From RGIG6353 sp964558655 (GTDB lineage Bacteria; Bacillota; Clostridia; Oscillospirales; SIG627), in assembly GCA_964558655.1 (NCBI GenBank), contig CAZLEX010000026.1, forward strand, positions 1 to 22,735: a stretch of 22,735 bases of DNA, read 5' to 3'. Below the pieces are notes generated by a model. It did not search any database and was not told the origin of the DNA. It saw only the letters and a list, made by a program, of their open reading frames with translations. Every line of letters starts with the position of its first letter. Positions within the stretch are counted from its first letter, which is position 1. The position numbers and the translations under genes were made by a program. Shown piece after piece: positions 1-8,257 of the stretch.

Positions 1-24
1 ATCACATCTTCTCCCTTTTGTCAA
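1..24 (-). promoter_or_regulatory. Left-edge divergent promoter (partial)
   Basis: The minus strand has a perfect TTGACA (24-19). Seventeen bases further on, the sequence reads TG-A-T exactly at the window edge, which is how an extended -10 box would begin. This suggests a promoter for a gene lying to the left and divergent from ddl. The -10 box itself is outside the window, so the call is only partly testable here. Confidence 0.4.
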
Positions 25-105
25 TACCTTTTTTTGCTTTTTTTCGCTTTTTTGTAAATATTTTTGCAAATATTGAAATACAGCATCAATACAAAGCAAA
101 AATAA

Positions 106-135
106 TTGACTTTAATCAACAGTTTGTGATATACT
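106..135 (+). promoter_or_regulatory. Promoter of the ddl operon
   Basis: TTGACT (106-111) and TATACT (130-135) are separated by 18 bases. TG one base before the -10 makes it an extended -10 box. The start site would fall near 142, giving a leader of roughly 37 bases before ddl, with an AGGAG ribosome site at 167-171. It fits a housekeeping sigma-A promoter. Confidence 0.75.
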
Positions 136-178
136 GTAAAGTGAATATATAAGTATTACATATAAAAGGAGAAAACAT

Positions 179-1252
179 ATGGCAAAAACGGTTTTATGTG
201 TGATTTTCGGTGGAAAATCCAGCGAATATGAAATATCGCTCCGTTCAGCTGCAAGTGTTTTGCGAGAAATAAACAGAGAATTATTCGATGTTAAACAACT
301 TGCTATACTTCGTGACGGAAGACAATTTTTATATACAGGTAGTTTTGAAAAAATAGAAAACGGGATTTTTGAAACCGACAGTGAAAACTTACTGCCTGCA
401 ATAATCAGTCCCTGTCCTGCACATCACGGTATTCTTGTGCTGAACAAGAACAAAAAGACATATGAAAATGTAAAAATCGATGTTTTCCTGCCAATAGTTC
501 ACGGAGAAAATTGCGAAGACGGCAATCTGCAAGGCCTTCTTAAACTTTCCGAAGTTCCGTTTGTCGGTTCAGATGTGAGAGGTTCGGCAATTTGTATGGA
601 TAAATCCATAACAAAAGCACTTCTCGAAAAGACCGATATTCCTATGGCAAAGTGGTATTTGTTCCGTAGCGAAAAAAATCTCACAGAAAGTGTTATCGAA
701 TGTGAACAAAAAATTAACTATCCGATTTTCATAAAGCCGTGCGGTACAGGATCATCGGTCGGCGTATCAAAAGCCGAAAACAGGCAGGAACTGTTAAATG
801 CTTTGAAAAAAGCTTTTTCTTACGACAAAAAAGTCCTTGCAGAAGAAACTATTGTAGGGAGTGAAATCGAAGTCGCAGTCATGGATATAAACGACGGCGG
901 AAAGCGTTCCTTGCTTGTATCCGAGCCGGGTGAATTGGTGTCAAATGCACAATTTTACGATTATGACACAAAATACATAAATTCCAACGCCGAATACTAT
1001 ATTCCGGCACGGATCAGCGAAGAAAAAGCGAAAAAAATATGTGAAAGTGCGGAAATAATATTTCGTGCTCTCGATTGCAGGGGACTTTCAAGAGTTGACT
1101 TTTTCTCAAAAAAAGAAGGATTTGTTTTTAACGAAATAAATACATTGCCCGGATTTACAAGCATAAGTATGTACCCGAAACTTATGCAAAACATGGGCAT
1201 TTCATATTCAGACCTTATAACAAAGCTCGTAATGTACACCCTTGAAAATTGA
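179..1252 (+). CDS. ddl: D-alanine--D-alanine ligase
   Basis: Cytoplasmic ATP-grasp ligase that joins two D-alanines for the peptidoglycan stem peptide. The 357 residues match the usual Ddl length. Visible motifs are the N-terminal GGKSSEYEIS with the D-Ala-contacting Glu16, HGENCEDGNLQGLL (108-121), the GSSVGVSK loop (191-198), and the omega-loop FYDYDTKY (259-266). Tyr260 and Tyr266 correspond to E. coli DdlB Tyr210 and Tyr216, which favours D-Ala as second substrate rather than D-lactate. The C-terminal NEINTLPGF (318-326) is the metal-binding segment. The start is fixed by AGGAG seven bases upstream. It is first in a three-gene operon; the protease gene starts 11 bases after its stop. A VanG-like D-Ala-D-Ser ligase is a less likely alternative because no van genes are nearby. 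Confidence 0.95.
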   Translation: MAKTVLCVIFGGKSSEYEISLRSAASVLREINRELFDVKQLAILRDGRQFLYTGSFEKIENGIFETDSENLLPAIISPCPAHHGILVLNKNKKTYENVKIDVFLPIVHGENCEDGNLQGLLKLSEVPFVGSDVRGSAICMDKSITKALLEKTDIPMAKWYLFRSEKNLTESVIECEQKINYPIFIKPCGTGSSVGVSKAENRQELLNALKKAFSYDKKVLAEETIVGSEIEVAVMDINDGGKRSLLVSEPGELVSNAQFYDYDTKYINSNAEYYIPARISEEKAKKICESAEIIFRALDCRGLSRVDFFSKKEGFVFNEINTLPGFTSISMYPKLMQNMGISYSDLITKLVMYTLEN

Positions 1253-1263
1253 AAGGATCAAAA

Positions 1264-2853
1264 ATGAAAAAATTATTGATTATTATCTCGGTATTTATGA
1301 TTTTTGGTACATCGTTTACAGTCATGGCAAATTCAGACAATCTTCCCGATTACAGTCAAATGTCAGACATAGAGCTTTTAGCTCGCGGAATCATAGTAAT
1401 TCGGGAAGACATGACTCTTGAAGACTTTTACGAAACAATGAAAATCATAGATGACAGCGACAATCATCTCAATTCGGACAAATTTGTTTATTTTTGCTAT
1501 GCAATAGAGGAACTTTATTACGAATCTATCACAGCAGAAGAACTTTTTCGTCTTTTTGCGGAACAAAACAAATATTTGGACACTTCGGACATGGATGAAG
1601 TTTATACAAAACTTTTTTCACTTCTTGACAAATACAGTTATTATATAGATCCGGAACGAAGCGAAAAATTTTGGAATCCTACCTCAAATTTAGGAGTGGG
1701 AATTACTTTTGTGTACGATGACACAGGAAGTGCATGGGGCAGTGTAGGTACATTTGTCGAAGGAATTGCGAATGATTCCGCCGCAGCAGAAGCTGATATC
1801 CACATAGGAGACAAGCTTATTTCCATTAACGGAATTTGCGTTGAAAATATGCCGTTTGCCGGAGTTTCGGCAATTCTTTCCTCGCTGAAAGACGAAGATT
1901 TATACATTTCTCTTTCGTACAGGCGTGTTGACGGAGACAAAACAACGGAAAACAGTGTAATTCTTCAAAGGCGTATTACAAATTTCAGAGAAATTTCTTT
2001 TCATTTATACCCCGAAAAAAAGACATTTATGGTAAGCATCGAACGATTTTCCGATATGGAAACATATAAAGAACTCATTTCGAGATTTACCGAATTAAAA
2101 AATGCCGGATATCAAAATGTAATTGTCGATTTACGAGACAATTCGGGGGGTGATGTTCAAGTAGCCGCAAGTATTGTCAGTGCGTTTTTGCCAAACAGTC
2201 AAGTTATTTTCACAATGGGTAAAGAAGAAGAAAAAAATATTTATACTTTCAATTCTCCCGGAATCGGAGTGGAATTTAAAAATGTTTATGTGTTGGTCAA
2301 CGAAAACACCGCATCGTCTGCCGAAATTACCGCACTCTGTCTCAAGCAGCACGCTAATGCACAACTTATCGGTACACAAACAGTCGGAAAGGCAGTTGCC
2401 CAAACAGCAGGACAAATAATAGACGGATCAACATTCGGAATAACAACATTTATTGCCTATGACAGTTTCGGAAACACTTACAACGGGAAGGGACTTTTGC
2501 CAAGATATTATATAGAAAATGAAATTGAAAAATATGATTTTCCTTCCGATCTTGAATGGTTTAACTATATAAATTATGTAGAAGCTTTCGAAGGTGTGAG
2601 AAACGAAGTAGTTACTGCATTGGAACGCCGTCTGGAAATCATGGGATTTTTAAAAGCCGAATTTGTTGACGGATATTGGGATGAAGAAACAACTTTTGCA
2701 ATAATGGCACTTCAGGCTTCCGCCGATTTGGAAACAACCGGCGTACTCAATGAAGAACTTGTGATTGTAATAACAGATAGAATAAATTCATACAAAGAAA
2801 TTTACACCGTTATCGACAGACAGCTTGAGACAGCTTTTTCACTCATATATTGA
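1264..2853 (+). CDS. Exported S41 (C-terminal processing) protease with PDZ and peptidoglycan-binding domains
   Basis: A 529-residue serine protease of the CtpA/CtpB/Prc family. A signal peptide or membrane anchor (Lys-Lys followed by a hydrophobic stretch, residues 3-22) sends it outside the membrane. A PDZ domain (about 140-220) precedes the protease core. The catalytic set is visible: Ser351 in TASSAEI, Lys376 in TVGKAVAQ and Gln380, with the same 25 and 4 residue spacing as E. coli Prc Ser430/Lys455/Gln459. The last 80 residues form a PG_binding_1 type repeat (roughly 447-505), so the enzyme probably docks on the wall. ATG 1264 is chosen over TTG 1249 because AAAGGA sits six bases upstream of it and the signal peptide begins there. 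It lies between ddl and a phosphatase gene. The substrate is not evident. Confidence 0.9.
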   Translation: MKKLLIIISVFMIFGTSFTVMANSDNLPDYSQMSDIELLARGIIVIREDMTLEDFYETMKIIDDSDNHLNSDKFVYFCYAIEELYYESITAEELFRLFAEQNKYLDTSDMDEVYTKLFSLLDKYSYYIDPERSEKFWNPTSNLGVGITFVYDDTGSAWGSVGTFVEGIANDSAAAEADIHIGDKLISINGICVENMPFAGVSAILSSLKDEDLYISLSYRRVDGDKTTENSVILQRRITNFREISFHLYPEKKTFMVSIERFSDMETYKELISRFTELKNAGYQNVIVDLRDNSGGDVQVAASIVSAFLPNSQVIFTMGKEEEKNIYTFNSPGIGVEFKNVYVLVNENTASSAEITALCLKQHANAQLIGTQTVGKAVAQTAGQIIDGSTFGITTFIAYDSFGNTYNGKGLLPRYYIENEIEKYDFPSDLEWFNYINYVEAFEGVRNEVVTALERRLEIMGFLKAEFVDGYWDEETTFAIMALQASADLETTGVLNEELVIVITDRINSYKEIYTVIDRQLETAFSLIY

Positions 2854-2872
2854 AATCAGAAAGGATTAAGCC

Positions 2873-3520
2873 TTGAAAAAATTTTCTTATATTTTTGATT
2901 TTGACGGAACTCTTGCGGATTCAATGCCCGTTTGGTCTGCAAAAATGATAAATGTTTTAGAAAAAAATCATATTAAATATCCAACTGATATCATTAAAAT
3001 CATAACACCTCTCGGAGACATAGGAGCCGCAAAATACTTCAGAGAAACGCTTGGAGCTACCGTTGAAACAGAAGAAATGTTAAAACAAATGGACGAATAC
3101 GCTCTTCCGAAATATCAAAATGAAATAGCCTTAAAAGAGGGTGTTTTTGAATATCTGTCTTATTTACACAAATCCGGCTTTAGTATAAATGTACTCACGG
3201 CAAGTCCTCATAAAATGCTGGATCCGTGTCTGAAAAGAAACTGCGTTTACGATATGTTTGATAACATTTGGAGCTGTGAAGATTTTAAAACAACAAAGTC
3301 TGATCCCGATATATATCGAAAAGCAGTTAAGATAATAGGTTCAGACATAAACACCACCGCTTTTTTTGACGACAATATATGTGCCGTTAAAACAGCAAAG
3401 ATTGCCGGACTTTATACAGTGGGAGTTTACGATGAATCTGCCGAAAATTTCAGTGACGAAATGCAATTATGCTGTGACAGATACATAAAAACTTTCCGAG
3501 ATATGAAAGATATAAAATAA
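2873..3520 (+). CDS. HAD-superfamily hydrolase (phosphoglycolate phosphatase-like)
   Basis: A 215-residue haloacid dehalogenase-type phosphatase. All four motifs are visible: DFDGT with nucleophile Asp9 and Asp11, Thr109 in VLTAS, Lys142 in the KTTKSDPDIY segment, and the acidic pair Asp166-Asp167 in FFDDN. The helical cap between residues 15 and 85 is of the Gph/beta-phosphoglucomutase type. The start is TTG, supported by AAAGGA seven bases upstream. It is the last gene of the ddl operon, 19 bases after the protease gene, and a strong hairpin follows. The substrate cannot be read from the sequence; a sugar phosphate or phosphoglycolate is typical for the family. Confidence 0.85.
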   Translation: MKKFSYIFDFDGTLADSMPVWSAKMINVLEKNHIKYPTDIIKIITPLGDIGAAKYFRETLGATVETEEMLKQMDEYALPKYQNEIALKEGVFEYLSYLHKSGFSINVLTASPHKMLDPCLKRNCVYDMFDNIWSCEDFKTTKSDPDIYRKAVKIIGSDINTTAFFDDNICAVKTAKIAGLYTVGVYDESAENFSDEMQLCCDRYIKTFRDMKDIK

Positions 3521-3523
3521 CAT

Positions 3524-3580
3524 AAAAGGGATTGTAGCAAAACGGCTTTAAAATTCGTTTTGACTGCAACCCCTTTTATT
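3524..3580. terminator. Bidirectional terminator between the ddl operon and tpiA
   Basis: An imperfect 21-22 base-pair hairpin has left arm 3524-3544 (starting AAAAGGG, ending CAAAACG) and right arm 3556-3577 (starting CGTTTTG, ending CCCCTTTT). The outer arms supply A/T runs on both strands, so it can terminate both the plus-strand ddl operon and the convergent pgk-tpiA transcript. Confidence 0.85.
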
Positions 3581-3617
3581 ATTGTATTAACTACAGATAT
3601 GTTCTCTGTAAAATGGT

Positions 3618-4376
3618 TTATTTCACGCTATCAACAATTACGGTAAAATCATCAGCTTTAAGAGAAGCACCTCCGATAAGACCTCCGTCAATGTTATCCA
3701 TAGAAAGAAGATCTGCGGCATTTTTTGCATTCATACTTCCGCCGTACTGTATTGTAATAGCATTGGCAACATCAGTTCCGTAAAGCTCTGCAATAAGTCC
3801 CCGTATAAACATACAAACTTCTTCAGCTTGATCGTTTGTGGCTGTTTCACCCGTTCCTATTGCCCAAACAGGCTCATATGCTATAACAACATTTGCCATT
3901 TGTTCTGCGGTAATTCCTTTAAAAGCACGCTTGATTTGTATGCCGATAACTTCAAATGTAATGTTATCCCGTCTTTCGTCAAGCGTTTCACCGACACATA
4001 CAATTGCACGAAGTCCGTTGGAAAGAGCTTGTGCCGTACGCAAGTTCACCGTTTCATCGGTTTCGCCGAAATACTGACGGCGTTCGCTATGACCGATTAT
4101 CACATATTCAACGCCCATTTCGCAAAGCATCTTAGCGGAAATTTCACCTGTATAAGCCCCGCTGTCCTTAAAATGAACATTCTGTGCACCGACTTTAACC
4201 GTTGTACCGGAAACAGCCTCAACAGCCGCCGGAATATCAATCGCAGGGACGCAAAGAACAACTTCGCATGAGGTTTTTCCGTTATTTTTCAAAACGATGT
4301 CGGAAAGAAGAGCTTTTGTTTCGGAAGGGGTTTTATTCATCTTCCAATTACCCGCTATTATATATTTTCTATCCAT
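3618..4376 (-). CDS. tpiA: Triosephosphate isomerase
   Basis: Interconverts dihydroxyacetone phosphate and glyceraldehyde 3-phosphate in glycolysis. The 252 residues are normal for bacterial TIM. Active-site residues are visible: Asn10 and Lys12 in AGNWKMN, electrophile His96 in IIGHSERR, catalytic base Glu168 in AYEPVWAIGTG with the mobile loop 6, and the phosphate-binding GGLIGGASL near the C-terminus. The ATG is preceded by an AGAGGA site, and only 18 bases separate it from the pgk stop, so it is translated from the pgk transcript. The gene ends about 40 bases before the shared terminator. Confidence 0.97.
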   Translation of the reverse strand: MDRKYIIAGNWKMNKTPSETKALLSDIVLKNNGKTSCEVVLCVPAIDIPAAVEAVSGTTVKVGAQNVHFKDSGAYTGEISAKMLCEMGVEYVIIGHSERRQYFGETDETVNLRTAQALSNGLRAIVCVGETLDERRDNITFEVIGIQIKRAFKGITAEQMANVVIAYEPVWAIGTGETATNDQAEEVCMFIRGLIAELYGTDVANAITIQYGGSMNAKNAADLLSMDNIDGGLIGGASLKADDFTVIVDSVK

Positions 4377-4394
4377 CTCAGATGTCCTCTTTTC

Positions 4395-5696
4395 TTATTT
4401 GTTGTTAAGACAAGCTATACCGGGAAGTTCCTTGCCTTCGAGAAATTCCAATGACGCTCCGCCACCGGTTGAAACATGAGTCATTTTATCGGCAAAACCG
4501 AGCTTCTCGACAGCTGCCGCAGAATCTCCGCCACCGATAATTGTGGTTCCTTCACACTCTGCCATAGCTTTTGCCACACCTTTTGTACCATTGGCAAAAT
4601 TTTCCCACTCGGAAACACCCATGGGACCGTTCCAAATTACAGTACCGGCTCCCTTTATCGTCTTGGAAAAAAGCTCGGTAGATGTAGGACCTATGTCAAG
4701 CCCCATCCAACCGTCAGGAATAGAATCCGAATAAATTCTCATGTAGTCTGCATTTTCATCGTATTCACGCGAAATAATATTATCAACCGGAATAAGAAAA
4801 TTAACGCCCTTTGCACGAGCTTTTTCGACAAGCTCACGAGCGAGCTCCAATTTATCATTCTCGACAATTGAAGTGCCGATGTTGTTACCGGAAGCCTTAA
4901 AGAAAGTATATGCCATTCCACCGCCGATAATAAGAGTGTCAACTTTTTCTATAAGATTGTTAATTACATTAATCTTATCGGAAACTTTCGCACCGCCGAG
5001 AATTGCGACAAACGGACGAGCGGGATTTGCAAGTGCTCCTCCCATAACAGTGATTTCCTTTTGAATAAGATATCCGCAAACAGCGGGCTTTTCTGGGCAA
5101 AACATTGCAACACCCGCAGTAGAAGCGTGTGCACGGTGTGCTGTTCCGAATGCATCATTTACATATACATCACAGAAAGAACCGAGCTTCTTTGCAAAAG
5201 CTTCGTCATTTTTTTCCTCTTCTTCATGAAAACGAATATTTTCAAGAAGAAGTATTTCTCCGGATTTAAGTGCGGCAACTTTCGATTGTGCATCCGGACC
5301 TATAACATCTTTTGCCATAATAACTTCACGCCCCAAAAGTTCGGAAATTCTTTTCGCAACCGGAGCGAGAGAAAGTTTGGTTATGTCTTCTTTTGCTTTT
5401 TCAAGCAATTTTGCCGCAGCATCTTTCTGTTCGTCTGCAGGCAACGCTTCAACTTTTTTCTTTTCTTTTTTTGAAAGTTTAAGTGTTTCATTGAAAATGT
5501 TATGCGGGCGTCCCATATGTGAACAAAGGATCACCGCAGCTCCGTTTTCAACCAAATATTTAATAGTCGGAAGTGCACCGACGATTCTTTTATCATCGGT
5601 AATAACTCCGTCTTTGATGGGCACATTGAAATCGCAGCGTGCAAGTACTTTCTTGCACGATACATCAATGTCTTCAATAGTCTTTTTGTTAAGCAT
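4395..5696 (-). CDS. pgk: Phosphoglycerate kinase with N-terminal-domain insertion
   Basis: Transfers phosphate from 1,3-bisphosphoglycerate to ADP in glycolysis; cytoplasmic monomer. Recognised by the RCDFNVP signature (20-26), the SHMGRP segment (59-64), and the C-terminal GGGDSAAAVEKLG and STGGGASLEFLEG nucleotide/hinge motifs. At 433 residues it is about 35-40 longer than the common 394-397. The excess lies between SHMGRP and the LAPVAKRISELLG helix (about residues 66-107) and is rich in Lys, Glu and Ala, so it is probably a helical hairpin. The active-site segments around it are intact. ATG is preceded by AGGAG, and a strong promoter lies just upstream. tpiA follows in the same transcript. 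Confidence 0.97.
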   Translation of the reverse strand: MLNKKTIEDIDVSCKKVLARCDFNVPIKDGVITDDKRIVGALPTIKYLVENGAAVILCSHMGRPHNIFNETLKLSKKEKKKVEALPADEQKDAAAKLLEKAKEDITKLSLAPVAKRISELLGREVIMAKDVIGPDAQSKVAALKSGEILLLENIRFHEEEEKNDEAFAKKLGSFCDVYVNDAFGTAHRAHASTAGVAMFCPEKPAVCGYLIQKEITVMGGALANPARPFVAILGGAKVSDKINVINNLIEKVDTLIIGGGMAYTFFKASGNNIGTSIVENDKLELARELVEKARAKGVNFLIPVDNIISREYDENADYMRIYSDSIPDGWMGLDIGPTSTELFSKTIKGAGTVIWNGPMGVSEWENFANGTKGVAKAMAECEGTTIIGGGDSAAAVEKLGFADKMTHVSTGGGASLEFLEGKELPGIACLNNK

Positions 5697-5761
5697 TGTT
5701 TATATCTCCTATTCTTAATTTTATACTGATTTATTTTAATGAAAATCCTGCCACAAACACC

Positions 5762-5790
5762 ATAGTATCACAATATTCCGTTTTTTTCAA
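5762..5790 (-). promoter_or_regulatory. Promoter of pgk-tpiA
   Basis: On the minus strand, TTGAAA (5790-5785), a 17-base spacer and TACTAT (5767-5762) form a near-consensus promoter. TG one base before the -10 gives an extended -10. The leader to the pgk ATG is about 60 bases. It starts 19 bases after the rsmI stop, and no terminator is visible between, so read-through from smpB-yabB-rsmI may add to pgk expression. Confidence 0.75.
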
Positions 5791-5808
5791 GATATATTTG
5801 TGAATTTT

Positions 5809-6654
5809 TTACCCATTATTGTATTCTTTATATACGGAGCTTTTTGAAACTCCTCTTTCCTGAGCAACTTTTTTAAACGCCTCCATTTTTTCAAGGCCGT
5901 TTTTTATGTAATAATCAACATGTTCGGCAATTGTTAACATATCCCAAAAATGACACACGTTTTCTTTTTGTTCGCCTTCAACAACAATAACAAATTCTCC
6001 TTTTGGCTGAACACCTGAATAATATTCAAGTGCATTTGAAAGAGTAGTCCTGAAAGTTTGTTCATTAAGTTTCGTTATTTCTTTTACAACTGAAATTTTT
6101 CTGTCTCCAAAAACTTCAAGCATAGTTTCCAAAGTTCCGATAAGTCTGTGCGGTGCTTCGTAAAAAACGAGAGTGTGCTCAAATGAAGAAACCGATTTTA
6201 AACGATTTAAACGATCTTTCTTTTCGACGGGCAAAAATCCTTCAAAAGAAAATCTCGCTGTTGAAAGTCCGGAAAGAGCCATTGCACAAACTACTGCACT
6301 TGGTCCCGGAACACAGTAAACCTCCACTCCGTGCTTGGCACAAATCCTCACAAGATCTTCGCCGGGATCGGAAATTGCCGGCATACCGGCATCACTGACC
6401 AAAGCACAGCTCTCACCGTTCAACAACCTTGAAACTATATATTCGCCCTTCTCGCGTTTGTTATGTTCATGATAACTTACCATAGGCTTTTTTATCCCGA
6501 TAAACTGCAAAAGTTTCCCCGTAACTCTCGTGTCTTCTGCCGCTATAAAATCCACTTCCGAAAGCACTTTTTTCGTTCTTTCCGACATATCGGAAAGATT
6601 TCCTATGGGGGTCCCCGTCAAATACAGACAGCCACCTATTATTTCATTAGCCAT
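5809..6654 (-). CDS. rsmI: 16S rRNA (cytidine(1402)-2'-O)-methyltransferase RsmI
   Basis: SAM-dependent tetrapyrrole-methylase-fold enzyme that 2'-O-methylates C1402 in the decoding centre of 16S rRNA. Diagnostic segments are LTGTPIGNLSDMS and AAEDTR in the first 40 residues, SDAGMPAISDPG, PGPSA and FYEAPHR. The C-terminal 30 residues form the small helical domain typical of the family. I place the start at ATG 6654 (281 residues). The longer TTG start at 6666 overlaps the ribosome site itself, whereas GGAG at 6664-6661 is six bases before ATG 6654. The start overlaps the end of the upstream methyltransferase by 8 bases, implying translational coupling. The order yabB-rsmI(yabC) matches Bacillus, but without the intervening yazA. 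Confidence 0.94.
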   Translation of the reverse strand: MANEIIGGCLYLTGTPIGNLSDMSERTKKVLSEVDFIAAEDTRVTGKLLQFIGIKKPMVSYHEHNKREKGEYIVSRLLNGESCALVSDAGMPAISDPGEDLVRICAKHGVEVYCVPGPSAVVCAMALSGLSTARFSFEGFLPVEKKDRLNRLKSVSSFEHTLVFYEAPHRLIGTLETMLEVFGDRKISVVKEITKLNEQTFRTTLSNALEYYSGVQPKGEFVIVVEGEQKENVCHFWDMLTIAEHVDYYIKNGLEKMEAFKKVAQERGVSKSSVYKEYNNG

Positions 6655-7399
6655 AAATATCTCCAATCACCGATTCTTTATACAAACGCTGCATTTCATC
6701 GGTATACACATTCGGTTCTCTGTAAATAGTAAATTCAGAAAAGGTAAGAGAGCTCTCTCCACCTTTTTTGGCACGAATCATGACAAGGCACGGATTTTCA
6801 TTTTCAAAAGATCGCACCAAAACCATCTCTTTCGGTTCGAGAGAATTATTTCTTAATGCACAAATAAGATCGCAAAGTCTGTCAGGACGATAAATGACAT
6901 ACATATCACCGCCGTTTTTCAAAAGTCTTGCACCGGCAAGTGCAACATCTTCTATATTACAATACTTTTCATGTCGGGCAACAATTTTTCTTTCCGAATT
7001 TCCAAGTCCACCTGATGTAATTTTCATATAAGGAGGATTGCTTACAACAAAATCAAGCGTTTCCTGCCCGTATTTTTTCATATATGTAAATGTGATATTG
7101 CAAATATTATCATGAATTACTTCTATTTTTTCTTGAAAAGAACAAAGTCCGACGTTTTCTTTTGCAAGTTTCACATAATCTTCCTGTATTTCAAACGCAT
7201 AAATTTTTTTGGGGTTTTTATGATGACAAAGCAATATTGGAATAATTCCCGTTCCCGTTCCGAGATCCGCACCCGTCTGTCCATTTTTTATACGGCAAAA
7301 TGCCGAAATCAGAACGGCATCGGTTCCGTAACCGAATCCGTCGGTGTATTGATAAATCGATAATTTTTCGTTTATTTGGTCAAGTCGTTTTTCCATCAT
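6647..7399 (-). CDS. yabB: TrmN6/YabB-type tRNA1(Val) adenine-N6 methyltransferase
   Basis: SAM-dependent N6-adenine methyltransferase of the TrmN6 (YfiC)/YabB group, whose E. coli member modifies A37 of tRNA1(Val). The 250 residues contain the N-terminal QYTDGFGYGTDAVLIS segment, SAM motif I DLGTGTGI (45-52), the acidic end of strand 2 (FEIQ, 69-72), and catalytic SNPPY (120-124). The ATG overlaps the smpB stop as ATGA; a second in-frame ATG follows at once, so the exact first residue is uncertain by one. It sits between smpB and rsmI in one transcript, all RNA-processing functions. The RNA target is inferred from family and neighbourhood and is not proven here. Confidence 0.88.
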   Translation of the reverse strand: MMEKRLDQINEKLSIYQYTDGFGYGTDAVLISAFCRIKNGQTGADLGTGTGIIPILLCHHKNPKKIYAFEIQEDYVKLAKENVGLCSFQEKIEVIHDNICNITFTYMKKYGQETLDFVVSNPPYMKITSGGLGNSERKIVARHEKYCNIEDVALAGARLLKNGGDMYVIYRPDRLCDLICALRNNSLEPKEMVLVRSFENENPCLVMIRAKKGGESSLTFSEFTIYREPNVYTDEMQRLYKESVIGDIYG

Positions 7400-7866
7400 T
7401 CTTCAAATCTTCCGGAAATTTTTATATTACGCATAGACATACGATCTGCGTCTTTTTTCGCGGCACTGTCACGCTTGTCATACAGTTTTTTTCCTTTGCA
7501 AAGACCTATTTCCATTTTTGCATATGCTCCTTTAAAGTATACGGAAAGCGGAATTATACTGTACCCTTCTCTTCCGACTAAACCGAAAAGTTTTAAAATT
7601 TCCTTCTTGTGCATAAGCAATTTCCTAACCCTCATGGGATCACGATTAAATATATTTCCCTTTTCGTACGGCGATATATGCATTCCGTAAACATACATCT
7701 GCCCTCCGTCTACCGCACAGTAAGAATCTTTGAGATTAATTTGCCCGAGTCTCAATGATTTTACTTCGGTCCCGGAAAGCTCTATTCCCGCTTCGAATTT
7801 ATCCTCGACAAAATAATCATGGTACGCTTTTTTGTTGTTGGAAACAACTTTTACCGTTTCAGACAT
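7396..7866 (-). CDS. smpB: SsrA-binding protein SmpB
   Basis: Small RNA-binding beta-barrel protein that carries tmRNA into stalled ribosomes for trans-translation. The 156 residues match the family. Typical features are the NKKAYHDYFVEDKFEAGIEL start, GTEVKSLRLGQINLKDSY, the YEKGNIFNRDP segment, and the basic C-terminal tail KKLYDKRDSAAKKDADR that enters the decoding site. A strong AAGAGGTG ribosome site lies just before ATG. It is first in a transcript with yabB and rsmI and has its own consensus promoter. No ssrA gene was recognised in this window. Confidence 0.97.
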   Translation of the reverse strand: MSETVKVVSNNKKAYHDYFVEDKFEAGIELSGTEVKSLRLGQINLKDSYCAVDGGQMYVYGMHISPYEKGNIFNRDPMRVRKLLMHKKEILKLFGLVGREGYSIIPLSVYFKGAYAKMEIGLCKGKKLYDKRDSAAKKDADRMSMRNIKISGRFEE

Positions 7867-7890
7867 AAAGCACCTCTTCTTTCTCTCTGT

Positions 7891-7919
7891 ATTGTATCAT
7901 AAAACATCTTTATTGTCAA
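7891..7919 (-). promoter_or_regulatory. Promoter of smpB-yabB-rsmI
   Basis: A perfect TTGACA (minus strand, 7919-7914), 17-base spacer and TACAAT (7896-7891), with TG one base before the -10. This is the most consensus-like promoter in the window. Its -35 lies three bases beyond the stop of the preceding TauE gene, so smpB can be transcribed independently of the permease genes. Confidence 0.85.
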
Positions 7920-7921
7920 AA

Positions 7922-8257
7922 TTATTTACCTTTTTTCAAAAAGCCCCCAGCTCCCATAATTACAAGAAATATCCCGAACAGCCGTGAAAGTGTTTTTGAG
8001 GAAAGATGAATGGCAATTAATCCCGCCGGAACGGAAGAAAAAAGTCCGATTAAAATCATCGGAAAAAGTGCTTTTTTTACAATTCTTCCGCAGTGATAAT
8101 TTACTACGGCGGCAGAAAGCATACACGCCGAAAAAAACAAAAGATTTAACCCCTGTGCTTCGGATTGAGGTATATTTTTCACAAGCACAAGATATAAAAT
8201 ATAAAGTCCTCCGGAACCGGTTCCCAATCCCGTCAAAATCGCAAAAAAGAAACTCAT
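7922..8257 (-). CDS. TauE/SafE-family half permease, C-terminal half
   Basis: A 111-residue hydrophobic protein with about four membrane segments, half the usual length of TauE/SafE (TSUP) permeases that export sulfite or other sulfur compounds and organic anions. It begins MSFFFAILTGLGTGSGGLY, where GLGTGSGG is the glycine-rich signature that opens each TauE repeat. The ATG (8257) overlaps the stop of the preceding half gene as ATGA, so the two are translationally coupled and presumably pair to form a full transporter. A longer upstream reading of the same frame (to 8344) lies inside the neighbour and is unlikely. The substrate is unknown. Confidence 0.82.
   Translation of the reverse strand: MSFFFAILTGLGTGSGGLYILYLVLVKNIPQSEAQGLNLLFFSACMLSAAVVNYHCGRIVKKALFPMILIGLFSSVPAGLIAIHLSSKTLSRLFGIFLVIMGAGGFLKKGK

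Noticed and set aside
179..1252. VanG/VanC-type resistance ligase
   Set aside because: The omega-loop tyrosines match D-Ala-D-Ala ligases and no vanXY, vanT or regulator genes are nearby.
3828..4271. Long plus-strand open frame opposite tpiA
   Set aside because: It is antisense to a fully conserved tpiA, has no ribosome site, and its product resembles no protein family.
5061..5474. 137-codon plus-strand frame opposite pgk
   Set aside because: Low-complexity product rich in Phe, Lys and Cys, produced by the antisense of the charged insertion in pgk.
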